A DNA stretch of 64,000 nucleotides from Limnanthes douglasii subsp. nivea (GCA_036936605.1 JAUPFV010000002.1:217979546-218043545), one strand, 5' to 3'; counted from the stretch's first letter, positions 47,089 through 59,689 are shown. Notes: generated by a model from the sequence alone, not told the origin. Made by a program: numbers and translations.

Positions 47089-50000
47089 AACAATCCTCTA
47101 AATAAACTACACCCATACTAATGGTGTGCTCCTGGAAAACCTTAGGTAAAACTGCATTTGTTAGAGCATCTGCTATTATGGAGTTTGTGTTGATGTGTTT
47201 GATATTTATCTAACTTATCTACTATCTATTTAACATAAAATAACTTCATGTCTGTATTCGGACTAGAGATGTTCCAAATATTCTTAGGGTATTGCAGTAC
47301 ACAACTCTGTAGGCACAATTACCGGTTCGATGCCTCAAAGCACACAAAATATTCTTCAACCATGGTGGATAATATAATAAGTGTTTAATTTACACTTTTC
47401 CAGGATATTGCACATCCAACTAATGAGAATATGTTTATCGAAGTGCTTTTTATTGTTTTCTTGCATCCACCAAAAACTAAGTCGGAATACCAAATGATCT
47501 CATGTTTATCCTACTTCCCATATGTCAACATGTTGCCTCTTAGTTCATTGCAAATACTAGAGTACCCATTTTACTGGCTTCTAGTGAACCATGTTCGGGT
47601 TACTTAACATATCTTCCCACCATATTTATAGTAAAGAAAACATCCGAATCAGTACAAAGTTGAGCATAAATTAAACTCCAAACTGTCGAAGCATACGATA
47701 CCATTTTCATTTCCTCAATCTAAAGTTTTATCTTAGGACATTGAACTCAACTAAGTCTATCACCCTTTAATATATGGGTACTTAAGATTTGCAATCGCCC
47801 AATCCATAATGCTGTAAAACACTTTCAATTTCTTCCTTTGTGATAATATAAGAATATCATAGGAGCGATTCTAATAAATCTAAATTCCTAATATAAAACT
47901 GGCACCACCAAGATTCTTCATATCAGATTGGTCTGATAGAAATTGTTTGTACTGTGTAATAATTCCTTATTGTTCGAAGAAAGCAACAAGTCATCCACAT
48001 ATAATATGAAAATGTGATATTACACACACTAAACTTGTGATACAAACAATCCTTAACCTATTTGATCTCAAACTTATAACTAACTATGGCGTCGAGGAAT
48101 TTGTGATACTATTAACAAAAGTCATGTTTTAGCCCATAGATGGATTTCCTAAATCTACAAAACAGATCCTTTGATTAGCTTTATACAAAGTGTTATGGTT
48201 GTACCATACAAATCGTTTCCTTAATATCACCATTAAGAAAAGCAGTATTGAGATCCATCTGATATAGATTAAGATGAAATGTGCAACTAATGTCATGATT
48301 GTTTAAATAAAATCCTTCGTCGATAGTGGAACAAAGGTTCCTTTAAAATCAATTCATTCACGATGAGTATAACATTTCTCTATAATACATGTTTTATATC
48401 TTTCTACATTACCCAAGAAATCGTGTTTTTTATAACACTCTTACAACCAATTATTTTTTTTCTCTTCATGTAATAGGACAAGTTCCAATACCGCATTGTT
48501 GTGCATCGATTCATACTCTTTCTTAATAGCATCAATCCACTACCGCGAGTTAGAGATTTCCATGGCATTTTTATAAGATGTCAGATCATCTACAGTTCCA
48601 ACACATGACTCGTTGTGCTCCTAAATATATACTACAAATTCTAGACCTATAATACTCTTTCTTTCTCTCGTGGACCTTCTTAAAAGAACTATTTATTTTT
48701 ATTTCACTTCTTGAGGAAGTAGATTATGATCATTATGAATGATATCATTTTGATATTTTTGAGGAAGATTACCTTAAGGTTCCTATTGTTCTACCTAGAT
48801 CATATCCGCATCCTAGTTAGAACCCTCAAGTGGAACAGCAATGTTAATTTGAAGATTACCTTGTTCTAATAGGACTAAATTGATTGGCATTACAACACAG
48901 TCTTCTGATAATTGAGTATTCCAACTAAAACCTTCATGAAATCTATGAATTCTTCGTCAAAATCAATATATATTCATTTATTTTTCCTCCCAAACTCAAC
49001 AGCTTCTAGAAACTTGGTCGTTTATATCTCAAATATTATACGAGTGAGAGAATCATAAAACTTAAACCCCCTGCAATGTTCAGAATAACCTATGCAAAAA
49101 AAAAACTATTTGTGGTCTAGTTTCTTATCCTGAGGTTTGTAAGGCCTCGCCTCAGCTGGAAAACCCCACACATGCAGATTCTTTAAATTGGGTCTATGCC
49201 CGTTCCAAATCTCATATAGGGTCGTAACAGTAGCATTAATGGTTACTTGATTGAGTATATAAGTGGCACATTTGATGGCTTCACCAAAGAGATCAAATGG
49301 TAGAAATAAGTGACTTATCATGCTTCTAACCATATATTTGAGTGTCCGGTTCCATCTCTCGGATACACCATTCATGCGGGATGAACCCGACATTATGTAT
49401 TGAGTAACTACTTCATATTTCTCTACGTACTGTTCAAAGTATCCTAAAGTTTGTTCACTTAATCTGTCATATTTGTCATAGTATTCACCACCACGATCAT
49501 ATTTAATAGTCTTAATGCTTTTACCGAGTTATTTCTCAACCACATTCCTAAAATCTGTGAACATTTCAAAGGCCTCAAACTTTTCGTGAAGAAAATAGAG
49601 GTAACCAAAACGACAGTAATAGTTGATGAATGAGATAAAGTACCACTGCCCGTTCCATGATTCTTATGGAAACGGTCCACAGATGTTGGTATGTAACATC
49701 CCTATGACTTAGCGCACTCTATATACCCATACCTTTTTTAACTTTGGTTAGTTTCCTTTTGAAACACTCAGCACATATACCATGCCAACATAATCAAGGG
49801 GCCGCAATAAACCTTAAACAAAAAACTTGTCCATATTAACTTTGGATATCTGACCTAACCGCTTATGCCATATTTTTTGGGGTCTTTTAAATTTAGTAGT
49901 GTTGCTTGTTATACATTGTGCATTCATACCAATATGGCGATTATCAATAGTATGTAATAAATAAAAATTATCATTTTCCTTGAAATTTCATTCTTAACAA

Positions 50001-50990
50001 CAATATAATTAAAAGAAACTGTAAAACAAACATTTCCCCATTATACATGAATAACTTTCCAATACGAAAATTGGAAAGGAAATTAAGTTCCTCCGAAAAG
50101 TGAGAACATACATTACATTCTCAAGAAATAAAATATGTCAAGTGGAAAGTTTTAAATATAAATCGCATGAAGTTAAAACAATACAAAGAAACACAAATAT
50201 GATTTATTGCATCCGAATCAACCCATTAAGTATTTTTTTCCTAATAATTATATTACTTTCTTTAACAACAAAAAACGTGGGAATATCTTTGCTTAACATG
50301 TAAGCATGGCGTTTCTCACACTCCCTCTTCTGGTTCCCTTCTTGTATAAATAATCATCGACCAACAATCAATTCCTCAAGTTTTTTCTTCTTTATCGGAC
50401 CTTGACCCAGTCCTTTACATATGTAATCACATTAACCTTTGGTATTGTGCCTTTAAGTCTATCAACTCATTCTTATTTCACTTTTCCCGCATGCAGTTAT
50501 AGGTGGATTGTGAATACTTAAACACGTCTTGGAGCAACTGAAATGTATACCCCATTATGCATTCCTCAAGAGTTCTAACCCGATTGCCTTTAACTTTTGG
50601 CCAATCATAGATATTCTCAAAATGTGCTCACATATTTTACCTTTGCTATACGTTTTGGTAGATAACTTTTTCATGAAACACTACATCTTTACATTCTCAT
50701 TTTTTACAAAAGCTTTCTCGACCTCCGTGACAAAGACCGAGATAATGGTAACACCTTTAGAGATTGCCCCATGCAATGCTACTGGAACCCCTATAACAAG
50801 AGTTTCATGCACACTTTATTAGAATTCTCTCACCTTTTATCTACCTTAGTTTCCTCAGATGTACTTTCCCGACTAAGGGGGGGTGGTTTGGGGGTTTTGA
50901 GTGCATAGTCATAATCATGTACAGAAAAAAACATCAACACATCTTCCTTTTACAATTGGAAGTCTGAACAGTCCAACATGGGTGGATGGT
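47089..50990 (-). pseudogene. Copia pol remnant (integrase, RT, RNase H), decayed
   Basis: Reading leftward: integrase region 49,680-49,106 with MNGVSERWNRTLKYMVRSM, FDLFGEAIKCATYILNQV and YEIWNGHRPNLKNLHVWGFP, where the catalytic Glu is kept; RT farther left with the catalytic YVDDLLL (YVDD at 48,001-47,990); then RNase H debris to the polypurine tract. Only 49,393-49,106 and 49,680-49,459 are open. Sequence from about 50,000 to 50,990 is probably pre-integrase and gag but too decayed for motif calls. Stops throughout. Confidence 0.8.
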
Positions 50991-51223
50991 TCCCCAATAG
51001 ATTTTAACTAGTGAAGACTATGACAAATCGCATTTAACATCTTGACAAATAACTAAAAACATATACATAAACATGACAAATACATGAAAATATAAAATAC
51101 ACTGATAATAAATAGCGGAGGGTAAATAGAACTAAAGTACATTTTATGAGTTTGAGAAAATACCATGATCATTATTTTAATTTCTTATGTACCAATGACA
51201 CCTTTCGGAGGGTCGATGTCATT
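50991..51223. other. Copia interior left of the nested element
   Basis: Non-coding AT-rich remnant ending in accaatgacacctttcggag and tcatttac, part of a repeat family that also lies to the right of the nested element. Confidence 0.5.
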
Positions 51224-51228
51224 TACTT
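51224..51228. repeat. 5-bp target duplication of the nested Gypsy element, left copy (TACTT)
   Basis: TACTT immediately precedes the left LTR and recurs immediately after the right LTR at 55,387-55,391. Five bases is the usual length for LTR retrotransposons. Confidence 0.85.
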
Positions 51229-51571
51229 TGGTGATGGTAAAATTTGGCTCATTGGAATTTTTGGTAACGTATATCTATATTGAAGTAAAAAGAAGAGATA
51301 TAATAGAGTGTTAGCTATTAATATGCAGATAGAGTCAACTAACTCATCTAATACCATTTTAGTCAATTTATAAAGAGTTTAGGTGTATGGCCTATCGGGT
51401 CGGGTAAAAAATATGGTCAAGCCTTATGAGCCCCTATGTCAAGAAACGTTCAAAGTTGAAATACTGCTTAGTCAACAAGCACTTAACTCAAATGACATAA
51501 TTTTATGTTAGGTTTAAACTACCCTCTATATAAAATTTGACCCTCTCTATCAACAAAATTCGACCTTATCA
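51229..51571 (-). repeat. 3' LTR of the nested Gypsy element
   Basis: 343 bp, plus-strand ends TGGTGATGG and CTTATCA (element strand TGATAAGG...CCATCACCA). Clearly homologous to 55,042-55,386. Confidence 0.85.
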
Positions 51572-51586
51572 TACAACCCCCTTTGT
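51572..51586 (-). other. Polypurine tract of the nested Gypsy element
   Basis: On the minus strand CAAAGGGGGTTGTA abuts the LTR start TGATAAGG, which fixes the element's orientation. Confidence 0.75.
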
Positions 51587-52129
51587 TCTCACAAAGATAT
51601 TTTTGGAGGACTAACAAAAATCTCTTTGAATTAAATCAGTCTTTAATATTTTTAAATGACCATACTTGCCATTTTCCCTTAAGTAGTAAATAAATTTGAA
51701 CTTGTTTTGAGGTTGAAAAAGTTATAGTTTTACCAGCCGCATGTTTTGACACGTGTTAACTATTCATTAGACCTCGAAACTGTTCTGCCCTAGGTAGATA
51801 AAACCAATTAATGGTTGACGCTTCCACTCCCCTAGCGACGTTTGTTCTTCCTTATAAACCGTATTAATGATTGCACCTCTACCTAGTTTTTACGGTAATC
51901 GAGAGCCTCTTAATAATTCATTAATATGAATTTTGAGTACTCATAATCACCTCTATAAAAACTAATCTATTATTTTATGTGTTTCATATTTTTAGAAAGA
52001 AAGAAAAAATTTGACAAAAAAAACCAAAAACCTCTGTGTTTGTATGTGAACTCCTAAAACCACTCTAATAAAAGGTGGTTGGTTAAACCTTTCTGAATTA
52101 GAAGAAGAAGAAAAAAAGTCCAGACAAGC

Positions 52130-53620
52130 TACATGATTTTATATTTCCTCACCTCCAATTGTCACTACTCAAGTTATTGACTACGGTGGCGCTTACCCTT
52201 ATAATTGTTTTATACCCTCAGAACATTCATTAATTGGCCAATCATCTATTGTTCCAAAATATTCATCATCATCATCATCACAATCTCATAAAGCTACCAA
52301 TCACTGTGCTCTTTCGATATTTAAATCTATGGGGTTAGATTCAGAGCATGTTACCCCACTTAGGGTAACTAGGTAGTCAAAAGAAAAAGCTAAAGCCATT
52401 TTGGAACCATTAATATTGATTGATTCTCCCAAAGCTGAATCTAACCTAAATTCAATCTAGTATAATAGGCAATGCTAGCATCCAGCCTATCAGTCCATCA
52501 GGATCAGAACCCAGAATAATGAAGGAAATTTTGAATGACCTTAAGGAATATTATCCTCTTGAAACATCCGATCAAACAACAAAATTTGAAGCCTTTTATT
52601 GAAAATTTTTGAACATAGAGGGGGATTCATAGTAAAGGTGAAGTAGTAGAGGAAGAATCCGAGGAACTTCTAATCTCATTGGTTGGACGTGTCGGCCATA
52701 CTTTTAAGAAGGTAAGTGTAAAGTACCTTTTATCGATGAATCAAATATCTTATGTTTACTTTCATGACAAAGAAATGGAGGTTGTTCCAACTAAATGAGG
52801 ATTTCCCGATGGAATAAAAGTATACCTAGGTATGGGGAGACCCCAATGACTTGTAGCTCCAATGAACTTGTAATTTAGACATATGTGTTGCACTGGGGAC
52901 TTCATTTTTCCCTCGACCTTGAGATTTTTAGATATTTTCATCTAGTAAGGTTATGTCCAAGAAAGGCCAACCCGCATGCATGGTTCACTCTAATTGCTTG
53001 CATTATAGCATCTTGCCTCTCTAAAAATCCAATGCCCATGGAACATATGACGCTTATTTTTGGGTTGTGTCGTAATTCTAAATTTCCCTTCCACTAATTC
53101 AATGTGGGTAAAGATTACAAAGTAGTAGACGATCTGCTGGAAGCATACAAGATATAGAGGACTGATTTTCTTTTTATAAGAAAGCCATGAGAAAATGGCA
53201 AAAATATTTCTTCCTCTAAAGGAAATCTAAGCCTGCTCACGAGGTTTTGGAAAAGACCAGGTAATTATCTTTAAATATATTTTTATTCTTTGTGTGAAAG
53301 CGTGGTTACTTAAATACTGAGATTAAATTTATCATCTTTGCATTTATTCTGAATCATTTTGTGCAGGATGCTCAAGTCACTTTTGAGAAACCCCATGTGT
53401 CAATCAAAATTCTTCGCATCTCAATACTTTCAATGGATGACCCTATTACCACAACATATTCATGGGGGTTGGCACTTCGCTCATATCATCTTTATCGAAC
53501 AATATAAATGGAGAAGGACTTTAGTAAATATGGGTAGATATATTTCCTTCCAATTGTATAACTAACTATATGTCTCTTCAGAGAAGAATTCGATGGAGTT
53601 TTCATAATATCCCAACCCCC
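52130..53620 (+). pseudogene. Antisense ORF remnant in the nested Gypsy element (gypsy-type transposon family, PF04195-like)
   Basis: A Ser-rich N-terminal part (52,200-52,450) is followed by RIMKEILNDLKEYYPLETSD (52,515-52,575) and, in 52,885-53,097, a segment with HWGLHFSLDLEIFRYF and PRKANPHAWFTLIACIIASC. This resembles the 'gypsy type transposon' family, where a conserved GLxxPL...PNxW region occurs. A likely intron spans 53,261-53,366 (GTAATT...GTGCAG). The gene runs opposite to the element and is broken by stops. The role of such ORFs is unknown. The family call is from pattern only. Confidence 0.5.
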
Positions 53621-53637
53621 CCCCCCCAAAAAAAAAG
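53614..53637. repeat. Homopolymer pair C13-A9
   Basis: A run of about 13 C followed by about 9 A. The exact length is prone to assembly error. Confidence 0.9.
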
Positions 53638-53869
53638 ATAGTTAGTGATTCAAACAATGAGCATAACTTAGATACTTTTCTAGTACTTTATGTTACCACA
53701 TTGATTCGGTTTCGATCTAGATCTGGATCCAAATATTCTGAGTCCACATCGAATTGCTCAACAATTACCATCATACTCTATTGCTTAGATGCTTTAAAAT
53801 TATGATTTTTGATATTGAGGAATACATTTTGAACCCTAATTTTACTAGGTTGTGCCATATTTCCTAGTT

Positions 53870-54470
53870 GTTTATTCCCCCCCTTGTGACTTCACAAAAA
53901 TGGTTAATCTCCAATTTTCAATCAAAGCCTGTATTTCTTTCTCTAAATCAATACAATATTTAGTAACAAGCCCCACATTATTATGGTATCTAGAGAAATG
54001 TGTATTTCGATTTTCTCTTGGAGTTTAGATAGGAGTTGGCCTTTGGAATAGTACGACATTCTTAGTTCTTTCGTAAATGGTAGCCATATTTTCAACCAAT
54101 TCTGCAAAATAATCAAGATGGACCCATTGATTTTCCTTTGGCCTTGATAATTGACCCTGATTAGACCAAGTCTGTCTAGGTCGATGTGAAACTTTCCTTA
54201 AATCCTTAGGTCGATTGTTAAATGTGGCATGTGATTGAGTATTAGATTATTTGACAAAAACTGCAGGTAAAGATTTGTATTTATAAGGCTGCATTGAATT
54301 TTTTAGTTTCATCAACCGTAATATGTTTCCAACCTTATTCAATAATCCACCCAATGTATAAGCTTTCTTTCGAGTTACTGAATCAACCAATTCTCCAGCC
54401 AACAGTCTTGTCGAAGTGAGGCTATAGCCATTTGGTCGAAGCAATCAACCAACCCATTTTTATTATTTTA
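53870..54470 (-). pseudogene. Gypsy gag C-terminal remnant
   Basis: Reading leftward from about 54,440 are LLNKVGNILRLMKLKNSMQ, then (54,230-53,880) RPKDLRKVSHRPRQTWSNQG, a short acidic region (VHLDYFAELVENM), and TKYCIDLEKEIQALIENWRL. The last is the conserved gag tail (C...LKxEIExLIxxGxL) preceding protease in many plant Gypsy elements, with the first part of the finger degraded. Several stops. No protease, RT or integrase follows, so pol was deleted. Confidence 0.68.
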
Positions 54471-55041
54471 GGAAATGACTTATGTAATATTTAAGTGATT
54501 CATTTGGATATTGCGCACAATGAATTTTCACGTCCATTTACTCGACTTTCGGTGCTTTTTGAAATATTTTTAATTAACTTTTCTTTCTTCTTTTTACGTT
54601 CGTGATCACTACTTGAAGAAGGAACTTATGAATCAGAATCTGATGTACTTGTATAATGCTTAGACTGATGTTCCTTCTTAGATTATTGGCGGGCTCTAAG
54701 GATTTGATCTTATGAACTCTACTTGAGGTTATTTTCTATCCCATACGGCTTGAAGTGCTCTGTTGGATTGTTTTTACATAAATATTTTTCAGCCTTCCTC
54801 CGAGCCTTGAGCTTCAATCTCAGCTTTGAGCATATTATGATCCTCTTGCAATAAGAGTATGTCGTCAATATTGTGATTCACATGGGAAATCTTAGAAAGT
54901 TTGTCATTTCCTCTGATCCCCTCATTCTCTAAATGGGGTCTTTTGGCATCTCTAATTTCATGTTCCAACGAACTCCAAAGGCTCAATAGGTTTTAAATAT
55001 TAATATCCAGGTACCATTCACTCCCATTGTGGTCGTCAATA

Positions 55042-55386
55042 TGGTGATGGTAAAATCTGGCTCATGGGTACTTCTTGTAAAGTATTTAGATTTTTAAGTA
55101 AAAAAAGAGAGAGAATAGAGGCACTAGCTATTAATATGCAAAGAGAATCAACTAATTAAGTTAATGTTGTTTTTCAGTTAATTTATAGAAGAGTTTAGGT
55201 GTATGGGCCTATCTGGTCGGGTAAAAAATATGGTCAAGCTTTATGAGCCCCCAGGCCTAGGGACGTTCAAAGTTGACATACTGCTTAGCCAAAAAACACT
55301 GATCACATGACATAATTTTCTGTTAGGTCTAAATTACACTATCAACAAAATTCGACCCTCACTATCAACAAAATTCGATCTTATCA
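55042..55386 (-). repeat. 5' LTR of the nested Gypsy element
   Basis: 345 bp from TGGTGATGG to CTTATCA, homologous to the left LTR with frequent substitutions. On the element strand the LTR is followed by attgacgaccacaatggg, a plausible but degenerate primer-binding region. Confidence 0.85.
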
Positions 55387-55391
55387 TACTT
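55387..55391. repeat. 5-bp target duplication of the nested Gypsy element, right copy (TACTT)
   Basis: Identical to 51,224-51,228. Confidence 0.85.
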
Positions 55392-56350
55392 CAATTAAAA
55401 TGATCCTAATTTGATTTTCTTAAGTACCGATGAAACCTTCTAGTTGGCCGATTTCGCCTACTTAAAATAAAAAATTACAAGGATTAAGTACCAATAAAAT
55501 CTTATGGAGGGCTGATTTTATCTACTTAAAATTCAAAACACCACAACAACCATTTTCAGTGATTTTCTCTCGTTCATAATTAATTTGAACCCAAATATGA
55601 AACTTCTGAGGGGCAGTAATATTTGAATTTAAATTAATCTGCGAACCTTTCGAAGTGTTGGATCCATAAGAAAATTAATTATAACCTTTCAGAGGGACAA
55701 TTAAATCTATTCTTTTGTTTCACATATCGGTCTACAAAACCTTAGTCAAACATTAGCGTTTCATTATTCAAGCATACAAAATTTATCTCACAAATATATA
55801 TACAAATAATTAACATCCCAAACACTTAACATGTGTGAAATAAATCAATTTAGTTGTTTTAAATTAATAAAACAATTACTTAAAAACATTTATGCCCAGT
55901 AAGGAGCCTTCCACTGCTATCATCACGATAACATTGGGTTTACGAATCCTCGCAGATCATAGCGTTCGCAGTTCGCTGGCCATGATGAACACCGTTAGAG
56001 AGACTTTTATCACCGTTAACATCAAGGGTTAAACCATTAATGAACCGTTGCCCTAATAATCGTTATATTATGATTGATTTGATGCTAATTTCGGGAGAAA
56101 TAATTACAGACATTAAAGAACCCTAATTTCATAAAAAAATATCAAACTATTAAACATATATTTTATTCATATCAAAAATAAAAAATTATATAAACATGCT
56201 TTTCAATATAAATATATCAAATAAATATGTTTTTCATACAAATCTTAAATTCATGCCTAACCAGCTCAATCAACACATAATCTCATTTACATGGATTCTT
56301 TATAGTGAAGAAAAACAAGCATCAATACATAGACATACAATTAGGGTTCT
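55392..56350. other. Copia leader right of the nested element, with diverged short tandem repeats
   Basis: No ORF. A unit of about 60 bp typified by aagtaccgatgaaaccttct and ggccgatttcgcctactta occurs near 55,415 and 55,480, and once left of the nested element near 51,185. Farther right only AT-rich sequence is visible. Confidence 0.5.
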
Positions 56351-56368
56351 TTAATGTCTGATACGAGT
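56351..56368 (-). other. Degenerate primer-binding site of the minus-strand Copia element
   Basis: On the minus strand, directly after the 5' LTR end (ATATAACA), the sequence ACTCGTATCAGACATT resembles the Copia site TGGTATCAGAGC with a few substitutions. Confidence 0.6.
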
Positions 56369-56850
56369 TGTTATATTCGATTTGAAATCGTATCAAGTTA
56401 ATATAAAAACAAATATAAACCCTTGTAGATTTGATTCATCTAAAAAGAAACAAAAAAACAGGACTACTCACGTGTTTGCCTGCAACTATCCATCTAGTCT
56501 CTTGTTTCTTTTCGTTCTTCAGTGATTCCGTAAATGAACTTGAAAAACCTGCAGAACGAGTTAGTAAACAAATGGAAGATTTTTCCAAACACTAAAGGAA
56601 GCAACATATTTTGTGCTTAGAGTTTAGGATGATGAAATTCCTAAACCTAACCCCGTATTTATAACCTTTACAATAAAGTCCAACATTGTAAAGTCCATCA
56701 TCCAATACTTCCTTGTGTCCGTAGACCATAACCCGATAAATTGATAATTCAACTATTACCCATGATTATTAGTTGAAGCTTAAGTGTTGAGATTTGACCA
56801 TTTTTATTACAATTCTCAAATTCAACTTTGTTACAACACTCGTCTTTACA
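56369..56850 (-). repeat. Copia 5' LTR, truncated
   Basis: Homologous to 45,968-46,450 (shared phrases include ataacccgataaattgataa and caaatataaaccc). Homology stops near 56,850, so the outer 600 bp of this LTR are missing. The break lies about 220 bp downstream of the P450 stop codon. Confidence 0.82.
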
Positions 56851-57068
56851 CGCATCCAATCAATTTTTTTTAATATTCTTGAATTAAATTAATTTGTACG
56901 ACAAACTATTGTTGAACATTCATGTGCGAAAAGATACAATATAAAACAAACTTGTATTTAATGTAAAAGATTAACGTAATATCGCAGACACTCTTTTTGT
57001 TATATAGCTGGGATAGTAGAACATAACACACCCTTCCTTATTTAGCTGAAATCATAACACACCCTTCC

Positions 57069-58696
57069 TTATATACGGTTGATTTTAGCCGCTAAGGGAT
57101 GCTTCATTTGAAGAAAAATACTTGGTTTATAGGTAACTGGATGATGATCTTTGATAATATGAACTTGGAAATTGGAAAGTACGGTTCCCACAACTGTCTT
57201 CATGAGAGTCAAGGCAAGATCTTTTCCTGGGCAAATCCGAGGCCCAGTGCTGAACGCATAGAACTTATTTGTCGGTTCGTATTTGATCTTTCCATCTTTT
57301 GTGATCCATCTTTCTGGCTTGTAAACATGGCTGTCATGTCCCCAGACAGATCTCATCCTCCCCATGGCATAACCTGCATTAGAATATCAAAGAGGAGGAA
57401 CATGATTATTATTAATTAGCACTTATAAGATATTACAATAAATAGAATTCTTATATTCGTAACAATAATAGAAACTTATAAACGTCAACGCAGATAAGAA
57501 AATAAAATAAATAGAATTTATATCTAACAACCTGAGATGATAACCATAGTATTTATAGTGACCTTATGTCCAGACGGGAGAGTGTCAGATTGAGTCGGCA
57601 TCCTTATATTAAATGGAGCAGCTGGATATAACCTAAGGGTTTCCAGCAAAGCTGCTTGTAGGTAAACCAACTTACCAAGCTCTTCAACATTTGTATATGT
57701 CGATATGTTTGAAAGTTCTTCTCTTATTTTGTTCTCAATAAGTGGATTATTGGAGAGCATCCAAAAAAACCAAGCGAGTGCTGAAACGGTGGTGTCTGAT
57801 ATGGCCATTACTAATCCTATAACATCATCTCTAATCGATTTGTAAGTATGAGGTCCGGGTCCAGAGATGGGATGATCGGTTAAGCTAAGTTCCAACAGAT
57901 TGAAACCAACATCAGATCCAGTTTTGTACATATTAAGATTATGTCGTTTAGCTGATATAAATTCTTCGAATATTTTGTCTAAAGTATTCCAAGCTTTTTC
58001 CAACTTGTTTTCTTTGCCAATCTGTAGCCACCGCTGTAGCTTCCAAATACTTTCAGGGATGAAATATCGTACGAGAATTACTTCTGAAGCATCGTCTAGT
58101 TGTTTCAGAAACGGAGGCCTTGGGATTCCTATTCCAAGTGAATTTGATTCATGGCCAGCGATTATGTCGCAAGCAATGTCAAAAACAAGCCTATGAAACA
58201 CATCTTGCAAGTCGACCACAAGTTCTTTTTTGCAAACTTGGTCAAGAAATGAAACTAACGACTTCGAAATGACTCGTTGGGATATCCTAGAAATTCTTCG
58301 GTTGAATTCTTGATGACTTACAAAACTGCGAATTCTTTTTCTTTGACAGTGCCATTCATCAGAATCTGAATTGAACGCTGAGTTTCCAAAAATATCAAAT
58401 CTTTTTCTCCACTCCTCTCCTTTATGGTAGGATGAGAAGTTTGAGCTCATCACGTATTGGACGTTTGAAGGATCGCTTGTAAACAATATATTAGTGGCTA
58501 CAGATTTGACTATGATTGTCCCTCCGCTTGCTTCAAGAACTTCATAAATCTTGTCGTTCATGCGGTGTAAGTTAAAGAGAATTGAAGGTAAAACTCCGAC
58601 CAGCGGAAACTCCCACACAACAAAACCTCCTTTTAAATGTTTGTAATTGATACTAAGAAGCCACAATAAGGCTGCTGAGATTATGAATATAATCAT
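57069..58696 (-). CDS. Cytochrome P450, CYP86 clan, CYP96A-like
   Basis: Two exons, 58,696-57,532 and 57,373-57,069, with a 158-bp intron (GTTGTT...ATGCAG), encode 489 aa without a stop. An N-terminal hydrophobic anchor (residues 1-16) would hold it in the ER membrane. Visible signatures: C-helix WxxxR (W115, R119), I-helix AISDTT (298-303), K-helix ETLR (352-355), YAMGRM (390-395), PERW (408-411) and the heme loop FSTGPRICPG with Cys436. YAMGRM and the FxPERW/GPRICPG context place it in the CYP86 clan, closest by eye to CYP96A, whose known member MAH1 hydroxylates wax alkanes mid-chain. The substrate here is inferred, not shown. Length is normal. The only well-preserved non-transposon gene in the window. 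Confidence 0.93.
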
Positions 58697-58750
58697 TTTA
58701 TGTGAATTTCTGAATCATATGTTGCTTGATGATAAATCCTCGGCGTATTG

Positions 58751-58758
58751 TTTTTATA
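58751..58758 (-). promoter_or_regulatory. Candidate TATA box of the P450 gene (TATAAAAA)
   Basis: TATAAAAA on the minus strand ends 54 bp upstream of the ATG at 58,696, leaving room for a leader of about 25-30 nt. Confidence 0.6.
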
Positions 58759-59689
58759 GCCCACGTTTAATTGTAGCTAGGTAGTTGTCTATGGGGACGT
58801 TCTTATTCATTCTGATGTAGATATTAGGTGGCTGGATTTATTTATTTATACAGTATGAATAACATTTACAAGATAAATAAATTCTTATCTATACGAACAG
58901 AACTGGTTTTATTAAAAAGTTAATCCAAAGTTAATCCAATTCTTATCGATAAGCCTGTTCCTTTTTTATACGTATGAACGATCCCATCCTTTTCAGTTAA
59001 TATTGACTAAATGTTGTATCAAAAAGAATTATATAGTGCCTGATGGTTAAAAATATAATATATAAAATATTTAGACTGAATAATGATTTGACTGGTTTTA
59101 AATATTTTTATTGATTTTAAATTTTAAATAAAATTTATTTATTTGAATTTTAAAGACCAATTACAAAATATATTGGTTAATTTCAATGAAAGATAAAAGG
59201 CGAAATAGATACATATTGCGAATAATAATATAAAATACAGAAAAGTTTACCTGCTTTGAAAGCTTCTGCCTTTTTTTATCCTAAAAAACACTCTCAAAGT
59301 TCTCCGCGAGTGCTTCATCTAATCTTTTTGCTTCATTTTTGTTACCTTATCAGTAACCTATATGAAAGAAAAAAAAAGAAATGGTGTTTTTCTTGTAGTC
59401 TTACGTTCATCAAAACACTTTTTTTCGATGTGTTCTACCAAAAATGAAATATGTTGTCAATAATAAATAAAGAACATAATATAGGATTTCAACAAGAAGA
59501 ATTTCAAGTTCGTTCCTCCTAAAAAACCAATCAAAAGAATTAGGTTTTTTCAAATTCAGAACTCGAAAGAACACGGGCACACAAGACATACACTGGGTAA
59601 TTAGTAATATTGGAAAAGAACCAAGATTCTCACCCATACATCTAAGAGAAATCATACCATATTTCCATTTAATACACTTTCGAAAGATA
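58759..59689. other. P450 upstream region and AT-rich intergenic DNA
   Basis: Presumed promoter of the P450 gene, followed by AT-rich sequence. Frames at 59,256-59,447 and 59,715-59,410 show no family resemblance. Confidence 0.5.

Larger units (their letters stand above)
51229..55386 (-). mobile_element. Nested pol-less Gypsy (Tat-like) element, minus strand
   Basis: A 4,158-bp element with two LTRs, a 5-bp target duplication and a purine tract next to the left (3') LTR. On the element strand gag-like sequence follows the 5' LTR, pol is absent, and an ORF on the opposite strand lies before the 3' LTR. Gag plus an antisense ORF near the 3' LTR is the layout of some Tat-lineage Gypsy elements; this copy would be a non-autonomous derivative. 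The lineage is inferred from layout. Confidence 0.8.
45968..56850 (-). mobile_element. Old Copia LTR retrotransposon, minus strand, split by a nested Gypsy element
   Basis: A full 3' LTR (45,968-47,070) and a partial 5' LTR (56,369 to about 56,850) are in the same orientation and clearly homologous although diverged. Between them, reading leftward, are a degenerate primer-binding site, leader, gag/pre-integrase debris, integrase, RT, RNase H and a polypurine tract next to the 3' LTR. The younger Gypsy element at 51,229-55,386 interrupts it. LTR divergence and the absence of long ORFs show an old insertion. Confidence 0.82.

Noticed and set aside
57099..58196. Plus-strand ORFs across the P450 gene
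   Set aside because: Shadows of a two-exon gene with full family motifs on the minus strand.
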